Positions 36,658 to 49,441 of a DNA stretch of 64,000 bases are shown here, one piece after another. A program made the position numbers and the translations under genes. The stretch is from Clavulina sp. PMI_390. Taxonomy: Eukaryota > Basidiomycota > Agaricomycetes > Cantharellales > Hydnaceae. Numbering within the stretch: the first letter of the stretch is position 1; every line of letters starts with the position of its first letter. The DNA lies in assembly GCA_015039315.1 (NCBI GenBank), contig WIDE01000013.1:443521-507520 (forward strand). Direction: 5' to 3'. The notes under the pieces were generated by a model. It was given only the letters and a program-made list of their open reading frames with translations. It did no database searches and was not told the DNA's origin.

Positions 36658-37201
36658 TCACCGTGCTCGGCAGATGACTTCTCCACCCAAATTTAGCCTG
36701 ACAGCCTCCCTCGCCTCCATCCACTGTCTATCCCCAGTCCTAACAACCGCAACCTCGCCCATCCCAAGCGGCTTGACGAACTGAGCACGGTGGCCACTGA
36801 CCAGTCGGCGCACTCCGACCTCGTCCAAAACAATCCGTCGTGAAGGCTTCGACACAACTTCCATGGCAGATAGAACAGGGCGGTCGTTACGATATTTCAG
36901 AGTGGCCCATATCCTCTTCCGCGACTCGGGAACAGCAGCCCATTCGGTCGGAGACGGGGTGCTTGCAGAACCTCGCGTGAGGGAAGAGATAAAACCTAAA
37001 GGTTGATGTGGAGTATTTCGTATTTGGGGCATTGAATTTAGTGAAAGCAACGGTATAGCAGCTTCTTTAATGATATGACTGACCTTCTCGTAGAAGGATG
37101 TTTAGGATAGCCAAATTTTGCAGTGTATGTGGTACTGCGACCCGTGCTTGACGACCACGAAAGCCATTTTGGATTTGAGAGGCGAGATTGTGAGGAAGCA
37201 T
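36658..37201 (-). CDS. MRPS8: mitochondrial small-subunit ribosomal protein uS8m
   Basis: Two exons, 37201-37084 and 36995-36658, join in frame to 151 aa. The N-terminal half is MLPHNLASQIQNGFRGRQA, then VAVPHTLQNLAILNILLREG. After the intron it reads GFISSLTRGSAS, then KRIWATLKYRNDRPVLSAME, VSKPSRRIVL and QWMEAREAVRLNLGGEVIC. This is the layout of S8-type ribosomal proteins of fungal mitochondria, where the motif E-A-x-x-x-x-x-GGE forms the conserved end. The protein binds the small-subunit rRNA in mitochondria. It converges on SAM50, with 170 bp between stops. Confidence 0.88.
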
Positions 37202-37437
37202 TCTTGGAGTTTAACTCTCTTGACAAAACTCGCGTTTTATGGGTCCAGACGTGGAGAGCAAGGAGCGGACTACCGTTGACGACTGTTTGGTTGGCAAAAC
37301 TCCAGATTAGGAAATTTCTTCTATCTCATGAGACAACACCCCTTTTACAATTATGCGCTCAAAAAAACACCAATAGAAGTCATTATTACCCAAAAAGACA
37401 GATTCTCCTTGTAGTTACCCGGAATCTTGGTATGGCG

Positions 37438-39842
37438 TTATCGCTGGTTCGACATCCTCACCAGCAACTCATCAGCACCTGCCCCTTCATCGAATGTACC
37501 CTTCCAAACTTCCACATAGCCCTTGATCATCGGCCCTTTATCTCCCCAGAGGCTTCTGAATCGCTGATTTCTTGCGACGCACGCCTCTGCACCGTGCACA
37601 AGACGCAACTCGCCTTGGGCACGTGCGCCCTTTGTCAGCGCCGATGTTCGCGCTAGCCTCTTGGTTGTATATTCCTCAAACACCGTCTTAAGCGTAGCGT
37701 TCGACGGATGGGGGGGACTAGCTAGCGGAGGGGTAAGGAGGCTCGAGGGAGGCGGTGTGGTGGGGGATAACGGCGACGGCGTGCTTTCTGGCGCAGCCTG
37801 TCGCTGGTGGCCGAGAGGATCGAGGTCTCTAGGCGGACTATGCAGGTTCAACAGGCGTACCAGATGGTATATGTCCTCAAAGGCTTGATTCGCGCCCTGT
37901 CCTAGATGCTGTGCGGCATAATTGGTGTGGTATAAGGAGGTGGTCAGGTGTGTGTAAACCGCAGGAGGTCGACCGATCAGGAGCCCCAAAATCAAAAAGC
38001 AAGGTGATTTCAAGGGATAATTAGTGTTGTGCCATAATATAGTCTCCTCCCCGGGAAAACATGTTGGATCCCATGCATACGAGATGGAAATTGACATACG
38101 GGGCTGGTCGGATGTGCGGCATCTCCCAGGAGGACAATTCTGCCAGAATACCAACTCTCCAGCTCTGGGCGGTCGTACAAGCCATACTATTGATGTGACG
38201 AAGAAAGGGTAAGAGATGAGCGTCAGTTTCCTGTGTATATTCAGGTGGATCTTTGACCCCAGATGCTCGATATAGGCTTGCGGCGTGGACTTGCATAGCA
38301 ACGGCGAGCATACACTTGCCTGCCGAGCTTCCGAATGTTCACGGCACGCCATCACTCGATAATCCCTTCGTCATCATTCCTCGAGAAAAAATAAAACAAG
38401 AAAGACATGAAATGCGAAGAAGCGCACTTTGATTATTTGGTTGCACGACCTGACCACTTCGCCCACCCCGTATGGCAGCTTGGAGTACTCTCCTTGGCGA
38501 ACCTGGTCTTGGCCAGCAATATCCATCGGCTTCCATGTCTCCCTCGCTTCCCCCTCGTGCTGGGTGATGCTGAATCGAGACGGTAGACAGCGCGGTACAT
38601 AGTCAACACAGCAGCGCAAGTGACATGCAAAGCGATTGTTAGAAAATCGCATCCAGGGTTCAGATGATCATGAACAGGGTCAGCCCGACGGTGTAGATCA
38701 AATTTTGGTGCGGATATGGCCGATAGGGTCATAGATATTGGGAAGTAGAAAAATATTCATCCGATAATGTGTATCGCGATCGCCACCAAGGAGAAATTGC
38801 GACGTGAGATGGTAAGAGGAGGGAACGGGGATAAATTTAGTGAGCTTACATCCAGCCAATGGTCTCCTCTGACGTAGGATATGAAATAAAATGTAAGCCG
38901 TCGCCGAAAATATTTGTCATCCCTCGCCAGAGCGTTTTGTCGTTCGGGAAAGGAGAATGTCCTCCCATCTAATGAATGAGTTAGCGGACAAAGGTTAAAT
39001 GATGCCTCCAAAAATAAAGGGCGAAGCAAAAGCTTCAAGGTAGATCACCGCAGCAACGAGTCCATTAGACGACTTTGTGCGGTGCTATTACCATGAAGGC
39101 GAGAAAGAAATCAAGGAACAAGATACGCACTTGAGTCATGCCAGTGTATTGTGCTTCGTCCTTCCCAAACAGAACGCGGCGAGTGATGCTATGGAGACCG
39201 TCGCACCCAACAACGAAGCTGGCGGTATCAGTGAGCCCATTAGTGAAGTGCACGGACACAGTCTCTTCTGCCGTGTTCTCAACGACACCATCAACGCAGT
39301 GGTCGTATATGATAGGTATATTATAGACGTCGGTGGCCTCTGCGCGAATGAGGGCCTGGAATCGAGGCCGCATGACGGTAATCCAAGGGTGGCGAAGCTC
39401 GCCTCGCTCAACCAGGTCGGCTAATATCTGGGTGCTGGCGAGAAGGCCTGAGTCTGAGGGCTCGACAGAATAAAATTGAAAGCTGTCGACGGTGGAACCT
39501 GATATCTTGGACACCAGACCTGGTATCATATCGAGCACGCGCAACCCATTGGGTTGCAGACTGGTGGGAAGTAGGAGAATTAAGAAACACCAGCGATCGA
39601 GGGAAATCCATGATCGATGAATGGCAAGCGAGACCAACGAGTTTTCTGGGTGAGAATACGGTCGTGGACAAGAAAGCAAGTAAAACTAACGCGAGAGCAA
39701 CCCCTCCAGGCGAGATTTTGTGTTGGCGTTCATAGATGACTGGGTTGTACCCGTTGAGCTTGAGAAAGATGGCGAGAGTGGGACCTGCGATGCCAGCTCC
39801 AATGATGATGACTTTGGGGGCGTGAGGAGGCAAGGCGTTCAT
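37438..39842 (-). CDS. FAD-dependent monooxygenase, salicylate-hydroxylase-like
   Basis: The start at 39842 gives MNALPPHAPKVIIIGAGIAG, with the GxGxxG dinucleotide-binding motif in VIIIGAGIAGPTLAIFLK. A GTTAGT intron restores GGVALALQPNGLRVLD. Next come MRPRFQALI and VVGCDGLHSITRRVL (the DG motif). One exon gives MGGHSPFPNDKTLWRGM. The exon with YGLYDRPELESWYSGRIVL ends in LLGDAAHPTSP and splices to HLGQGANQAFEDIYHL, the GD motif that contacts FAD ribose. This is a flavoprotein aromatic hydroxylase (group A) of unknown substrate. A Pro/Ser-rich insert follows the GD motif (PSPLSPTTPPPSSLLTPPL). No secondary-metabolism genes adjoin it. Confidence 0.88.
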
Positions 39843-40027
39843 AGAAAACAGGGTTCTGCCTTTAGGATTGGCGTTGGATGGTCAAAGGGGGCTGGGTGGC
39901 GAGCAGCGTGCAGGTAGATCCTCGAATTGAGAGGTGAAGATAGCAAATAGTTCGGGTGATTGCGATATAAATCGGGAAAGCGACACCGAGCTCCCGTTGG
40001 ATACTCATGTCGTGACAAGCCATGATT

Positions 40028-40522
40028 TTACGCGCCACTACTGAATACTCTGATGCTCCGGCCGCGGCGCGGCATCTTTCTTCTTTCCTTGCCGCCGAGT
40101 TGCCGAAGGCGAAGAACTCCAATCCCAATCGTCGATGAGATGAGCCATGCAACAGCTAATTTAAGCGCGTGAGCCTTGTTACGACGACAATGTTGCTCGT
40201 TGAGCTTGAGGGGCGAATGTCCATTGGATACATGCGAGACCTTGCGAGTGTTGATAGCTAGTTGGCTGATGTAGAAGCTGTACATGGGCTCAGAGAGAGA
40301 CAATGCATTGTAAGATTTCGTCACCCCACCATTTGAGTGACTGATGGACACCTGGGGACGTGGAACAGTGTGGGAAATTGCTGTCGACAAGGGATCATCG
40401 GGATCTGTCAATATCAAAAAGGTCGAGGTTTTTAGAAGCTGGTGTAGCGGGGGAATGCAGCAGCTCGCGCTACCTGTCCCTGGGAACTCGGCATGGGTAA
40501 AGAATGGCTTAAGACAGAGCAT
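40028..40522 (-). CDS. hypothetical small protein with one possible membrane segment
   Basis: A 164-codon frame begins with ATG at 40522. The middle part (DPLSTAISHTVPRPQVSIS, then ALSLSEPMYSFYISQLAIN) looks protein-like. LKLAVAWLISSTIGIGVL could be a membrane or buried helix. At least one small intron is likely near 40440-40470 (GTAGCG...ACAG). I do not recognise a family. It could also be a chance frame upstream of the monooxygenase. Confidence 0.25.
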   Translation of the reverse strand: MLCLKPFFTHAEFPGTGSASCCIPPLHQLLKTSTFLILTDPDDPLSTAISHTVPRPQVSISHSNGGVTKSYNALSLSEPMYSFYISQLAINTRKVSHVSNGHSPLKLNEQHCRRNKAHALKLAVAWLISSTIGIGVLRLRQLGGKERRKMPRRGRSIRVFSSGA

Positions 40523-42023
40523 GACTATTGATCAAAACAACACAATGTAATACGGCCGAGTTTATTGCCGACCCCCGTATAGATCACGTTTGGGTCAGGC
40601 TTATATAAGACATGCCGAGATGCCAGGCATGAGCTGCGGAATATGGAGCTTGACGCGCCACAAGATGAGGAGGAGGTGTTGGGAGGTGTTTGGCCGATAG
40701 CTGTCAAAGATTATGCTATTCCGGTGCAGCACGGATTTGAGACGTCTCGTTTGGTTATGGAAGCTTTTCTACTGGCCCAAGGATCGACCGCGTCTGGTTA
40801 ACGTCCCCAACTATCTCACTTCTTGGCCGGTCAGGCCATTATTATCCCATACCGTTGCTAGTGGTTGCGCTCAGTTATGACCACTCAACTTGAAGTGAAG
40901 TGGAGGCGGCTTCTCTACGGGACCTTTTGGTAATGACGCGGCAAATCTTTTGTTCTCATGGCGGAGCTATCATCTTCCAAGGTCGTATCTATGTTAAGCC
41001 ATCGAAAAAGAGCTGCTTGCTCTTCACATACCTAACCCTGGAATCGCCAACATGCTAGAATCTGGGACACCCGGGAGCTCAGATTCTTTGTTCTTTCCAT
41101 GTACCCCGCCGTTTACTATCACATCGAGTCCAGACATATTTGCTGTTTGAGGATCGAAGCTAGCGGTGTACATTCTCACATCATCTGCGTCCTCAGGAAC
41201 ATATCAATCAAACTCTTTTCACGATAGAAAATCAAAAAGATCAATTGCGAGTCCGAGCACTATCTCGTTGCACTATCCTTTGTTTTCCTCCTTGCTCCTC
41301 CCACCCTCAATGCTCCGGCTGCTGCCTGGGTGCTTTCTGCTTTGTCCTAGCTGTGTCTTGCCTTGATTTGACACAAATCAGATTGAATGTGACGAGGTTT
41401 GGGGGGTTCAGTCTGAAAGCGATTTCTACCTCATATGGCTCACCCACTCCTCCTTCCGAGATCGACTCAGCGTCAGTTCCAAAGCTAGAGGTGGTACTGA
41501 ATGACCCGACTTTGCGAGGCACAGTCGCCCCCGACTGCGGTAAAGTCGAATAAAGTTTTCCGGTTATCTACATATAGCAGCCAAGTTACGAATTTCCAGC
41601 CGTATTTGTGTATCGTTTCCGACGCCGCGGTATCAGGGAAGTAGGGCTCGCATCCCCGACCCATCGTCTCACGTACCAGCATTTGAGGCTGCACGGCTAG
41701 ACGTTGAAAATCATCTTGATTCACAGCGCTCGCATGCATGGCAAATGCTGCCTCGAGAGGCGGGGATTGGTGACAGATATTAGGACTGGACTTTACGATG
41801 TCTAAGCTCAGCTTTCGTAAGAAATCTTCAGCACATTCTCTATCACTCGAGAGGCACTGCCTGCAAGGTCGATAAACATTTCTGATTCAGTACACGTGGA
41901 AGATGGGACTGTAAATCGTTTGTACTGAGCACGTGTAGTTGAACGCTGAATTTTGTACAAAGCAGAAAGGAAGAAATCAATGCAAAGGCGTCCGTGATCT
42001 TCAAAAATACTCCTCCCAAGGCA
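40523..42023. other. gene-poor spacer
   Basis: These 1.5 kb lie before the GH31 3' end. There are several frames under 105 codons on both strands (for example 41166-41366 plus, 41485-41739 minus), but none with a domain or a consistent exon chain. No gene call is supported. Confidence 0.35.
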
Positions 42024-45000
42024 TTACTTGTAGAGGACTGTGAATGGCGCAGTAAGCGGGATCGACACGTTCACGCGGAGCACGCTGTTCGCCGCGTCGA
42101 AATGGATTGCGCTCTTTTCCACGACCTTTGCCCCAGCGAGGACGACGCTCGGGGCCTTTGTCACTCCTAAGAATGACACAAGGCTCACCTTGCCAGCGGG
42201 GGTGGCCTTGAACGTGCCCGTGGCAGCCAGCACGCCCTTTGCAAAGGTAAACTTGGCGAGGGTCGTGGGCTTCGTCTGCTTGATGCTGATGCCATCATCG
42301 ACGTACAGCTGCCCAGAAGCGGTGCCCGCGGTGTTAGGTGCGACGACGAGCTCGAAGGGCTGCTCGCGCAGGACTTCGGTCGTATTCGCCCAGGTGGCCC
42401 TCAAAGGGAGGACAGCACCACCCTTGATGTGCACTTTGATGTCGGTGAGATTGACATTAGAGTACGTAACCACTGAGCCGGCACCATTGACGGGAGCGTA
42501 GGTGTACCAGTCGTAGAAGCGGTCTTTGGCAAAGTAGGCGTCGACGCTCGTACCATTACCGGTCGTAACGGGGGAGCTGAAATCATTGAAACAAGCCTGC
42601 TCAGTCAACCATTCACGTTTAGGGATTTAGTTACCACTTACACAAGAATGGAGTTGCCAAAGAAGAATTGCGAGTCAATAGCGAAGGTGTTTGTGTCGCT
42701 CGGGTACAGATACCAGTATGGGTTGAGGACGGGGGTGCCGTCCAAGCTTGCCTGATGGATGGCGGTGTACAGATAATCCAAGAGACGATAACTACGCCGC
42801 TCAAGAGATCAGAGATAATCATTTTCCATCAAAGCTATCTTGGAAACGTACCGAGTGTTAATACCATTCTTCGCAGCGGCGGCAACAATTGGCCAGCGGT
42901 AGAATTCTTGGTCGATGCCGCCCAGCTCATTGTGCTAGTTGGAGAGTGAGGAGTATAAGATAAGACACAGTCAGTCCACGAATTGAGAATATGTTGTTCG
43001 AACTCACATTCCGGAAGAACGGATAGAATGATCCAAGGGTCGCCCATCTGGCGCATAACTCTGGCGTTGTGTTACCTCCAAATCCACACACATCCGCACC
43101 AACAACGGGCAGCTGGAAAATGCTCGCAAAATTCAGGATACCCGAAATGGAGTTGAGGTAGTGATAATCATCCGAAATGTTGTCGCCGAGCCACTTGCCA
43201 ACAGAGTGGCCGGCACCTGCAAAGGTGGAGCGCGTAATGACGAGAGGGCGTTGACCGGGGCGGCGGGCGAGCAAAGCATCGCGAGTGGCCATTGACATCA
43301 TAGTGCCGTAAAGATTGTCTGTTTCGCGACAATATCTGTCAATCTAGATTGAGAGCCCAGATAGAGCAGGACACTTACGGGTGTCATATTCCATCAGGCC
43401 ATTCGCATGTTTGATATCCGTATAGGCAGTACGATCGCTTAGAGTCGGCGTCGCAATATCAATTGCGTAAGGAGGGTTCAGGTAATCGATCGTCGAGTTG
43501 TCGGCGCGCGCCACAAGTTCTGCAGTCCGGGAGATGTCACGCTTGCTAAGAGAGAAGGTGGCATTGGCAGGGGGAGGAGAAGTAGTGCGATTAGGAGGAA
43601 GGCCCTGGATGACTGCTTGTCCAGCGGGGTCGGTGCACGGGTAGGCACAGAAGGTGGCAGGGTCGTTCATGTCGATCCAGGCCTACAGCGAGATAGATAG
43701 ATATTAACACACAACGACAACCAGACGAACGCTTTGATGACTTACGCCATCCACGTCTACGCCAGTAGTAGCGTCAAAGAACCGAAGGAATTGTTCATTC
43801 CAGTAAGATGCTGCATCCGGGTGGAACCAATCCTGAAGTACAAAGAAACGTTAGCTTCTGTCGCGTCGTGGTCTGAGTGAGTGTGCCTACCGGGAAGACC
43901 GTCATCCCAGGCCAAACCACGCTGACGAAATAATCACTGAAGTTCTGATTGTTACCGGGGTTCTTGAGGAAGACATCCTTGCTGACACCCTGGTCGTAGG
44001 CAAGATAGTTCTCTCCTGGCTGGTAGGCCACTGCAGGGTCTACCATGAGGACTATAGCGAATAGTGTGGATCAGCAAAAGACATCCACGTTTATAAGAAA
44101 ATAAATGCTCTAGAGACGTACTGTAGTGCTGTCCGCGAGCATGGAGGTCACTATGGCACAAAGGTACATGGTCAGCAAAAGCAGGTCGTTTCGGAGCTGG
44201 AGACTGACCTAATGAGGAGTTGCATCTCATTCAAGGGGAAGTATTGGGGGTCATTTGTGAACGTCCATCGCTGGTAGTAGAAGTCGATGTCGGTCCACAT
44301 TGTCTACATCGACCCAGAGAGCAAACCATTCATTAGCCGATACGTAGGTTAAAAGGCAGGCTGGCAACCTCACCTCCAAGGGAATCCCCGCACGAGAATA
44401 GTTTTGCACAACCTCGGCAACATCCAGATAGTCGGTATATCCATACCTGCACTGGTGGAACCCAAGAGCCCAGTACCCAACCTCTGCAGGGGTGCCGACG
44501 ATCTCTGAGTACTGCTGTGCTACCTGGACAGGTGACGGGCCTGGAGTATGGAAAGGACACATCTGGTAAGCATCTCTACGATTATTGAGTAGGTCGCCAA
44601 TGAAAATTCACCTGCAATAAAGTAAAGATCGAGGATCCCACCGATCACGTTATATTCGAGCGTCGTGTGTCCATTCTCTTGGTTAATCTTAATATCCATT
44701 CCATTGGAATTGACGAGGAAGACGCCATGAGTACCCGTGGTACGATGCTCGTAGTAGACCGGGTGGTTTCCATAAAGGTTGGTTCCAGGGGGGACGGAGC
44801 TAGGATTCTCTCGTGTTAGTTCCCCGCAAACTGTGGTGGCAGAGCCGACATACTAGGCGTCACGACTCCAAAGGGTTCGTGTGAAGTTGTCGTTTGGCAG
44901 CCTGAAGGTCTCGGTGTGCTCACCCAACCCATAAATGTTTGCGTCTGCAGGCAAAGCACCAGTCTTCAATCGCAGGTATTGCTGCTCGAAGATGAGTGGG

Positions 45001-45955
45001 TACTGGGCAGAGGTGCCAAAGAGAACCTCGCCGGTCTTGGGGCGCACAATAGAGAACGTGAAGGGAGAGGTGGTGTATTTGAACTGGATGGCCGCAGAAG
45101 AAGGTGAAATAGCAGGCTTTGACGCGCTGGGACGTGGAAGCACGGATTCGGGGACTTCGTAGCGGGTTCCTATTGGAAATTATTACACAAAAAACCGTTC
45201 AGCCTCCCAGGCTGGACATTTGACACGGCATGGCGCAATTATACGCGAGAAACATTACTTACCAGCGGTGTCGCCAATCTTGACATGAATGCGATCAGCT
45301 GCACATGGAGGACAAGAATGAAGGTTATTAGAACATAGATCATTTTTGGCGAATCATTGACAGTGGACTCGATTTGCGGCCACTTCCTGGTCACCAAAAC
45401 AACAGAACGTCGCAGAAGAAAGAAAGAAAAATACCCACTCGTCTCATAAGTGACCTGGAGCTTGAGACTCTGCAAGTCCGGTCCATAGACATTGCAAGCG
45501 GTTCCCGCGAGTGTCAAGGTTGCGGAGAGTGTGTTCCCTGAGGTTTTCACGTTCGTGGCTTTGTAGCCCGGGCATGCATCCACCGTTCCATTGTTGGCAC
45601 GGCGAGCGAGACTATGAGTTTCAGCCGAAGACCCAGAGAAGCGAGTCCCGCGCTCTTGAAGTGCGCTTGGCGCTGAGCCAGCCGCGAGATCAAGCGCACG
45701 ATGGATCTCAGCCTTGGTCTTCTTGGTTAGCTGCTGAGACTCGTCATTAGTCCGCAAGGCGCGTTTAGCAGCAAAGTCGGTGGACTCGATGAAGCCGGAC
45801 GGGTCGCTCTTGCCAAGAAGAGGGTCGCGAACGAAGACGTCATTGATGGAACCAGTAAGCGAAGGAGCGCGCGCGGGGTTGGCGGTCACGAGGTCGAATT
45901 GCGCGAGCGTCGCAGCGACGCCCAACAGCGTCGTCAGCACCGTCTTCATCGTCAT
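42024..45955 (-). CDS. secreted alpha-glucosidase, glycoside hydrolase family 31
   Basis: The start at 45955 gives [20 protein letters not shown], a signal peptide with a hydrophobic core. GH31 landmarks follow across many exons: [69 protein letters not shown] with the nucleophile Asp, [24 protein letters not shown] with the acid/base Asp, and the beta-sandwich C-terminus ([20 protein letters not shown]). The usual WIDMNEP is WIDMNDP here; the Glu-to-Asp change is not at the nucleophile. The enzyme releases glucose from maltose, starch oligomers or similar alpha-glucosides outside the cell. It has a charged pro-region after the signal peptide (about residues 40-110). Confidence 0.93.
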
Positions 45956-46966
45956 ACAGAGGGGGAAGGGAAGTAGAAGCTTTCGAACCCTAGCCTTGGC
46001 ATTTCTCGTCTCGCGTCGGGTATAAATACTAACGGCTATAGGTCATTGGTGCGCCCCATGGCCGTCCATCAAAGCGTTGCGGGGCCAAAAAAAATGTGGG
46101 GAAAAGAAGCTTCCGGGAGGAATTCATTCATAGACACAACTTCTTTCGATTTTGGTTGAATATATCTCACTGGCACTGCATGGATATGTCCATGTACGTG
46201 TAACTAATTCTTCCGAGTCGCAAATCGATCGGGCTGGATTCAGCCAACTCCGTCTCTACTCACAGTCTGAATGAAAGGCGTGGCTCCACAAGCAAGCCGG
46301 TGGGCTCACGAGACCAGATACTGAAGGGGCAGTATAGTTGTGCCATAATATCAACAACCCTCGGATTTTGAGGGTGAACATTTCTCCTGAATTTCTGGCT
46401 TCTCACTGCGCAGTCGGCGTCCCGTCCGAGAAGCATGTGCATCATCACTGGGATGAGCCCATATGACCAGGCGATGAAACCTCACACCTCATTCAAAAAA
46501 CCGAAAGTTTCTAGCGCATTGGCAACCCGGTAAAGCTGGGGTACTTCTGCAGGGCGACGAGAAATTACATGTTACAGTGTGGAAAAACGTGAACTCATGC
46601 GTGAGATAATGAGAGATGGGAGTAAAGCAATGCAAGTGGGAGATATGAGAGCATTCGCGACAGCAATCGGGAGATGGGCAGTGGATAATCGAAAATCCAT
46701 CGAAAGCAAGCGAAATAGGGCCAATGAATAAAACAATCAAATGCGACGGGCAGTCGCGCACCGCCAGATGGCAGAACTGAGGCACATTAAGCAACAAAGA
46801 AGAGAAGAGAAGAGAAGAGAAGAGAAGAGAAGAGAAGACTGGGGCGCTCTCATTGAAAGTCGTAGGCTAGATTATCGTGTCGGGAGGAAGGAAGCGGCTT
46901 CGGAATACATCTGGTCCTCGGTCCTCTACTCATCATTACATCAGAACACCACAAGCATGACGATGA
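45956..46966. other. GH31 upstream region
   Basis: This is a 1-kb stretch upstream of the GH31 start (minus) and downstream of the M50B-like gene. On the minus strand TATTTATA at 46028-46021 lies about 65 bases before the GH31 ATG and may act as a TATA-like element. A small frame at 46260-46448 has no support. Confidence 0.35.
46798..46838. repeat. AGAGA microsatellite, about 8 units
   Basis: Near-perfect tandem AGAGA/GAAGA pentamers sit between the GH31 and M50B-like genes. The tract is likely to vary in length between strains. Confidence 0.9.
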
Positions 46967-48578
46967 TTACACACGCACCTTGAGCTCTGCAATCCCTAAC
47001 AAAATAAACCCAATAAAGATAATTATCTCAAACGTAACCCAGACGAGAGCCCAGTCTGAAATACAATAAGTCCCTTGGTTAGTTTTACGAGATGAACACT
47101 CACGATTGGGCTTCGTCTTCGGGTACAACAGACTATACTGTGTACAGTCTGAGTCATTAGCTTTCTTGAAGTACGCATCGTCTAGATAGTCCCCTGTTCC
47201 CAGAAGCAGCTTTAGCATCCAGAGAGAGCTAAAAAGTCCACATATCACTTACATAACGCAAAGAAGACGCTGAAATGAAGGGCGAAAGAAGAGTCAGTAC
47301 TCATACAGAGTGATTTATTCTATTACAATGGCTGACTTCATAATCCCTAGTGATCGATGGAGTTTTGTCAGGAGATATCAACAAGACCACGACAATCAGA
47401 CAATACGCACCCACAAACAGGCAATACCATCGCAACGCGCTCCTACGCGCAGCATCAGTGTCTAAGAAAGTAGGAGGTACAAGCAGTCCTCAACTCACCC
47501 ATGGTCGATGAACCAAAACCCTACTAGCAGGCCCTCATAGAAGACTGTGAGAATAATGGTCCTGCGTGGTTTAACGTTGCGGACAAATAGAGCCACGGCA
47601 AGAAGCCATCCCACCAGAAATTGCAAATGACATCAACCAATTAGCTTATCGCCTCCTGATGAGCAACACAGCTCAATGGGAGGCGTGTACGCACAACTTA
47701 TCGCGCACAAGGATGAGTGGTATGGCGAGGCCGGCAGCAATGACGAAGCTACATATCTTGGCTGCGAGAATGTCGAAACCTCCCAGGATCAGACCAGCAC
47801 CGAACAGCGTTGAACCAATATAACCTGTTACAAAGATCAAGAGGCATTGTAGGTGAAGAAAGAGCATGCTATTATTAGCGATTTGAAAAGGGAGTGGAAA
47901 GCGTGGGTATTCTACCTGCGGAGAGGATCGCGGCAGGCGTGCCGCCTTCAACACGTGTGCACCCGCCGTTGTTGGGATCTATCGACACGCTGGGGTAGAC
48001 TTTAGGACAATACCAGCTGAGCGGGGAGAATTGAAGCACCTTATGATCTCTCCGCCAGTGAGAAGAGCCTATGATCAAATATCCCTTGTTTGAATGCGTT
48101 GTTCGTAAGAAAGGCGGAAAACGCACGACAAGCATGTGGCAGAGTTCATGCCTATATCGAAGAAACACAGAGCTTGAGACGATGTCTTCGAAACTTCAGC
48201 GCATATTCGTACCATCCAATGGTAAGGAGCTTGAAAGGAGCGATGACCAGACGCGCTCCAGGAAGCGCCCACAGAGCAAAGTCCAAGACGAAGAAGATAA
48301 CAGCAACATAAAGCACAGGAATTTGCAGCGAGTTCGGCGTGAGAGGATATGTTGGCGCCGGCGTAGGAGAAGTTTCGGGAGGGGGTGATACAGGTGGGCG
48401 AGCAGCTGCCTGGACTGCAGGCACCACGAACAAGAGACTCATGAACATCGTGGAGATCGTTATCGACGTTGCGAGCCATCGGAAGGAGGCTCGATCCGGG
48501 GCCTGGAGCATAGTTAAAGCAGAATAGTATTAGGATAATCACGAAAGAAAGCCAGGAGGCCCAGGATGTTCTCACCAT
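46967..48578 (-). CDS. M50B-like membrane metallopeptidase-type protein
   Basis: The best model starts with a lone ATG exon (48578-48576, ATG|GTGAGA). It splices at CTCCAG to APDRASFRWLATSITISTMF, a membrane segment. Two small introns then rebuild LLTIGWHELCHMLVALLTGG, with the zinc motif HELCH (HExxH), followed by EIISVSIDPNNGGCTRVEGG and TPAAILSAGYIGSTLFGAGL. Later exons add more membrane helices and DDAYFKKANDSDCTQYSLLY. The end is WALVWVTFEIIIFIGFILLG. This block order matches the peptidase M50B-like family of fungi and plants, multi-span membrane proteins related to site-2 proteases. Substrate and activity are unknown. The final stop at 46967 follows a potential donor (AAG|GTGCGT), so the extreme C-terminus is uncertain. 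Confidence 0.82.
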
Positions 48579-48760
48579 GGTTCTGTTTTGGGTGGGTTTG
48601 TTTGTTTTTACGCGTCAACACCACCCAACACCAACAACTCCCAGCGGCCATAAATAGGTCACGGACGCGGCGTCACGATCCTACCTCTCACTCCCAACTT
48701 CTACCTCGCACAACCACTCCACCCTCACACTACTCAACCACCCCCAACTCTTAAACTACA
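48579..48760. promoter_or_regulatory. divergent promoter, M50B-like / histone H2A
   Basis: These 182 bases lie between opposite start codons. CATAAATAG near 48648 is a TATA-like element about 110 bases before the H2A ATG. The H2A leader is C/A-rich, as in strongly expressed genes. Confidence 0.5.
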
Positions 48761-49441
48761 ATGTCTGGTGCGTTGCTGGCGTCGTTGAGCGCGTTTGACG
48801 CGTCGTCGACTGACTTGTCCCCGCCCAATAGGCAAGGGAAAATCTGGCAAGGTTGGCGGCAAGTCTGGCAAGACTGGTGCTGATGCCACCGACAAGACCC
48901 AATCTCGCTCATCAAAAGCCGGTCGTAAGTGCTCGCCTCACTGGGTGACTGCAATATCTCTAGGTGCTGACAAGACGCGTACCTCCATCTGCCCTCTAGT
49001 CCAATTCCCTGTTGGCCGTATCCACCGTCTCCTGAAGAAGGGTAACTACGCCCAGCGTGTTGGTGCTGGTGCCCCCGTCTACCTCGCTGCCGTCCTCGAG
49101 TACTTGGCTGCCGAAATTCTCGAGCTTGCTGGGAACGCCGCACGCGACAACAAGAAAGCACGTATCGTGCCCCGCCACTTGCAACTCGCCATCAAGAACG
49201 ATGAGGAGTACGTCCTACATTGATAGCTCATCTTGTACCGGTGCTAATCACTATCCACTTTCAGGTTGAACAAGCTGCTTGGCCAGGTCATCATCTCACA
49301 AGGTGGTGTCGTTCCTCACATCGAGGGTGCTCTGCTACCCTCCAAGACTTCGGTACGTCCACCACTGGCCCTATTATCTTATCATTTGCTCATACGCCTA
49401 TCATTCTACAGAAAGGAGCAGCCGAGAGCCAGGACATGTAA
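48761..49441 (+). CDS. HTA1: histone H2A
   Basis: Five exons rebuild H2[101 protein letters not shown] and [20 protein letters not shown]. The histone fold is fully canonical, so it is H2A rather than H2A.Z. The tail ends ESQDM, an S-Q-(D/E)-hydrophobic motif that marks the DNA-damage phosphorylation site (gamma-H2A), as in most fungi, where the main H2A plays the H2A.X role. The second intron divides GGT C|TC within AGLQF. No H2B gene lies beside it in this window, whereas many fungi pair H2A with H2B. Confidence 0.96.

Noticed and set aside
48761..49441. Histone variant H2A.Z
   Set aside because: The histone fold matches canonical H2A ([20 protein letters not shown]), and the tail carries the SQ motif of fungal H2A.
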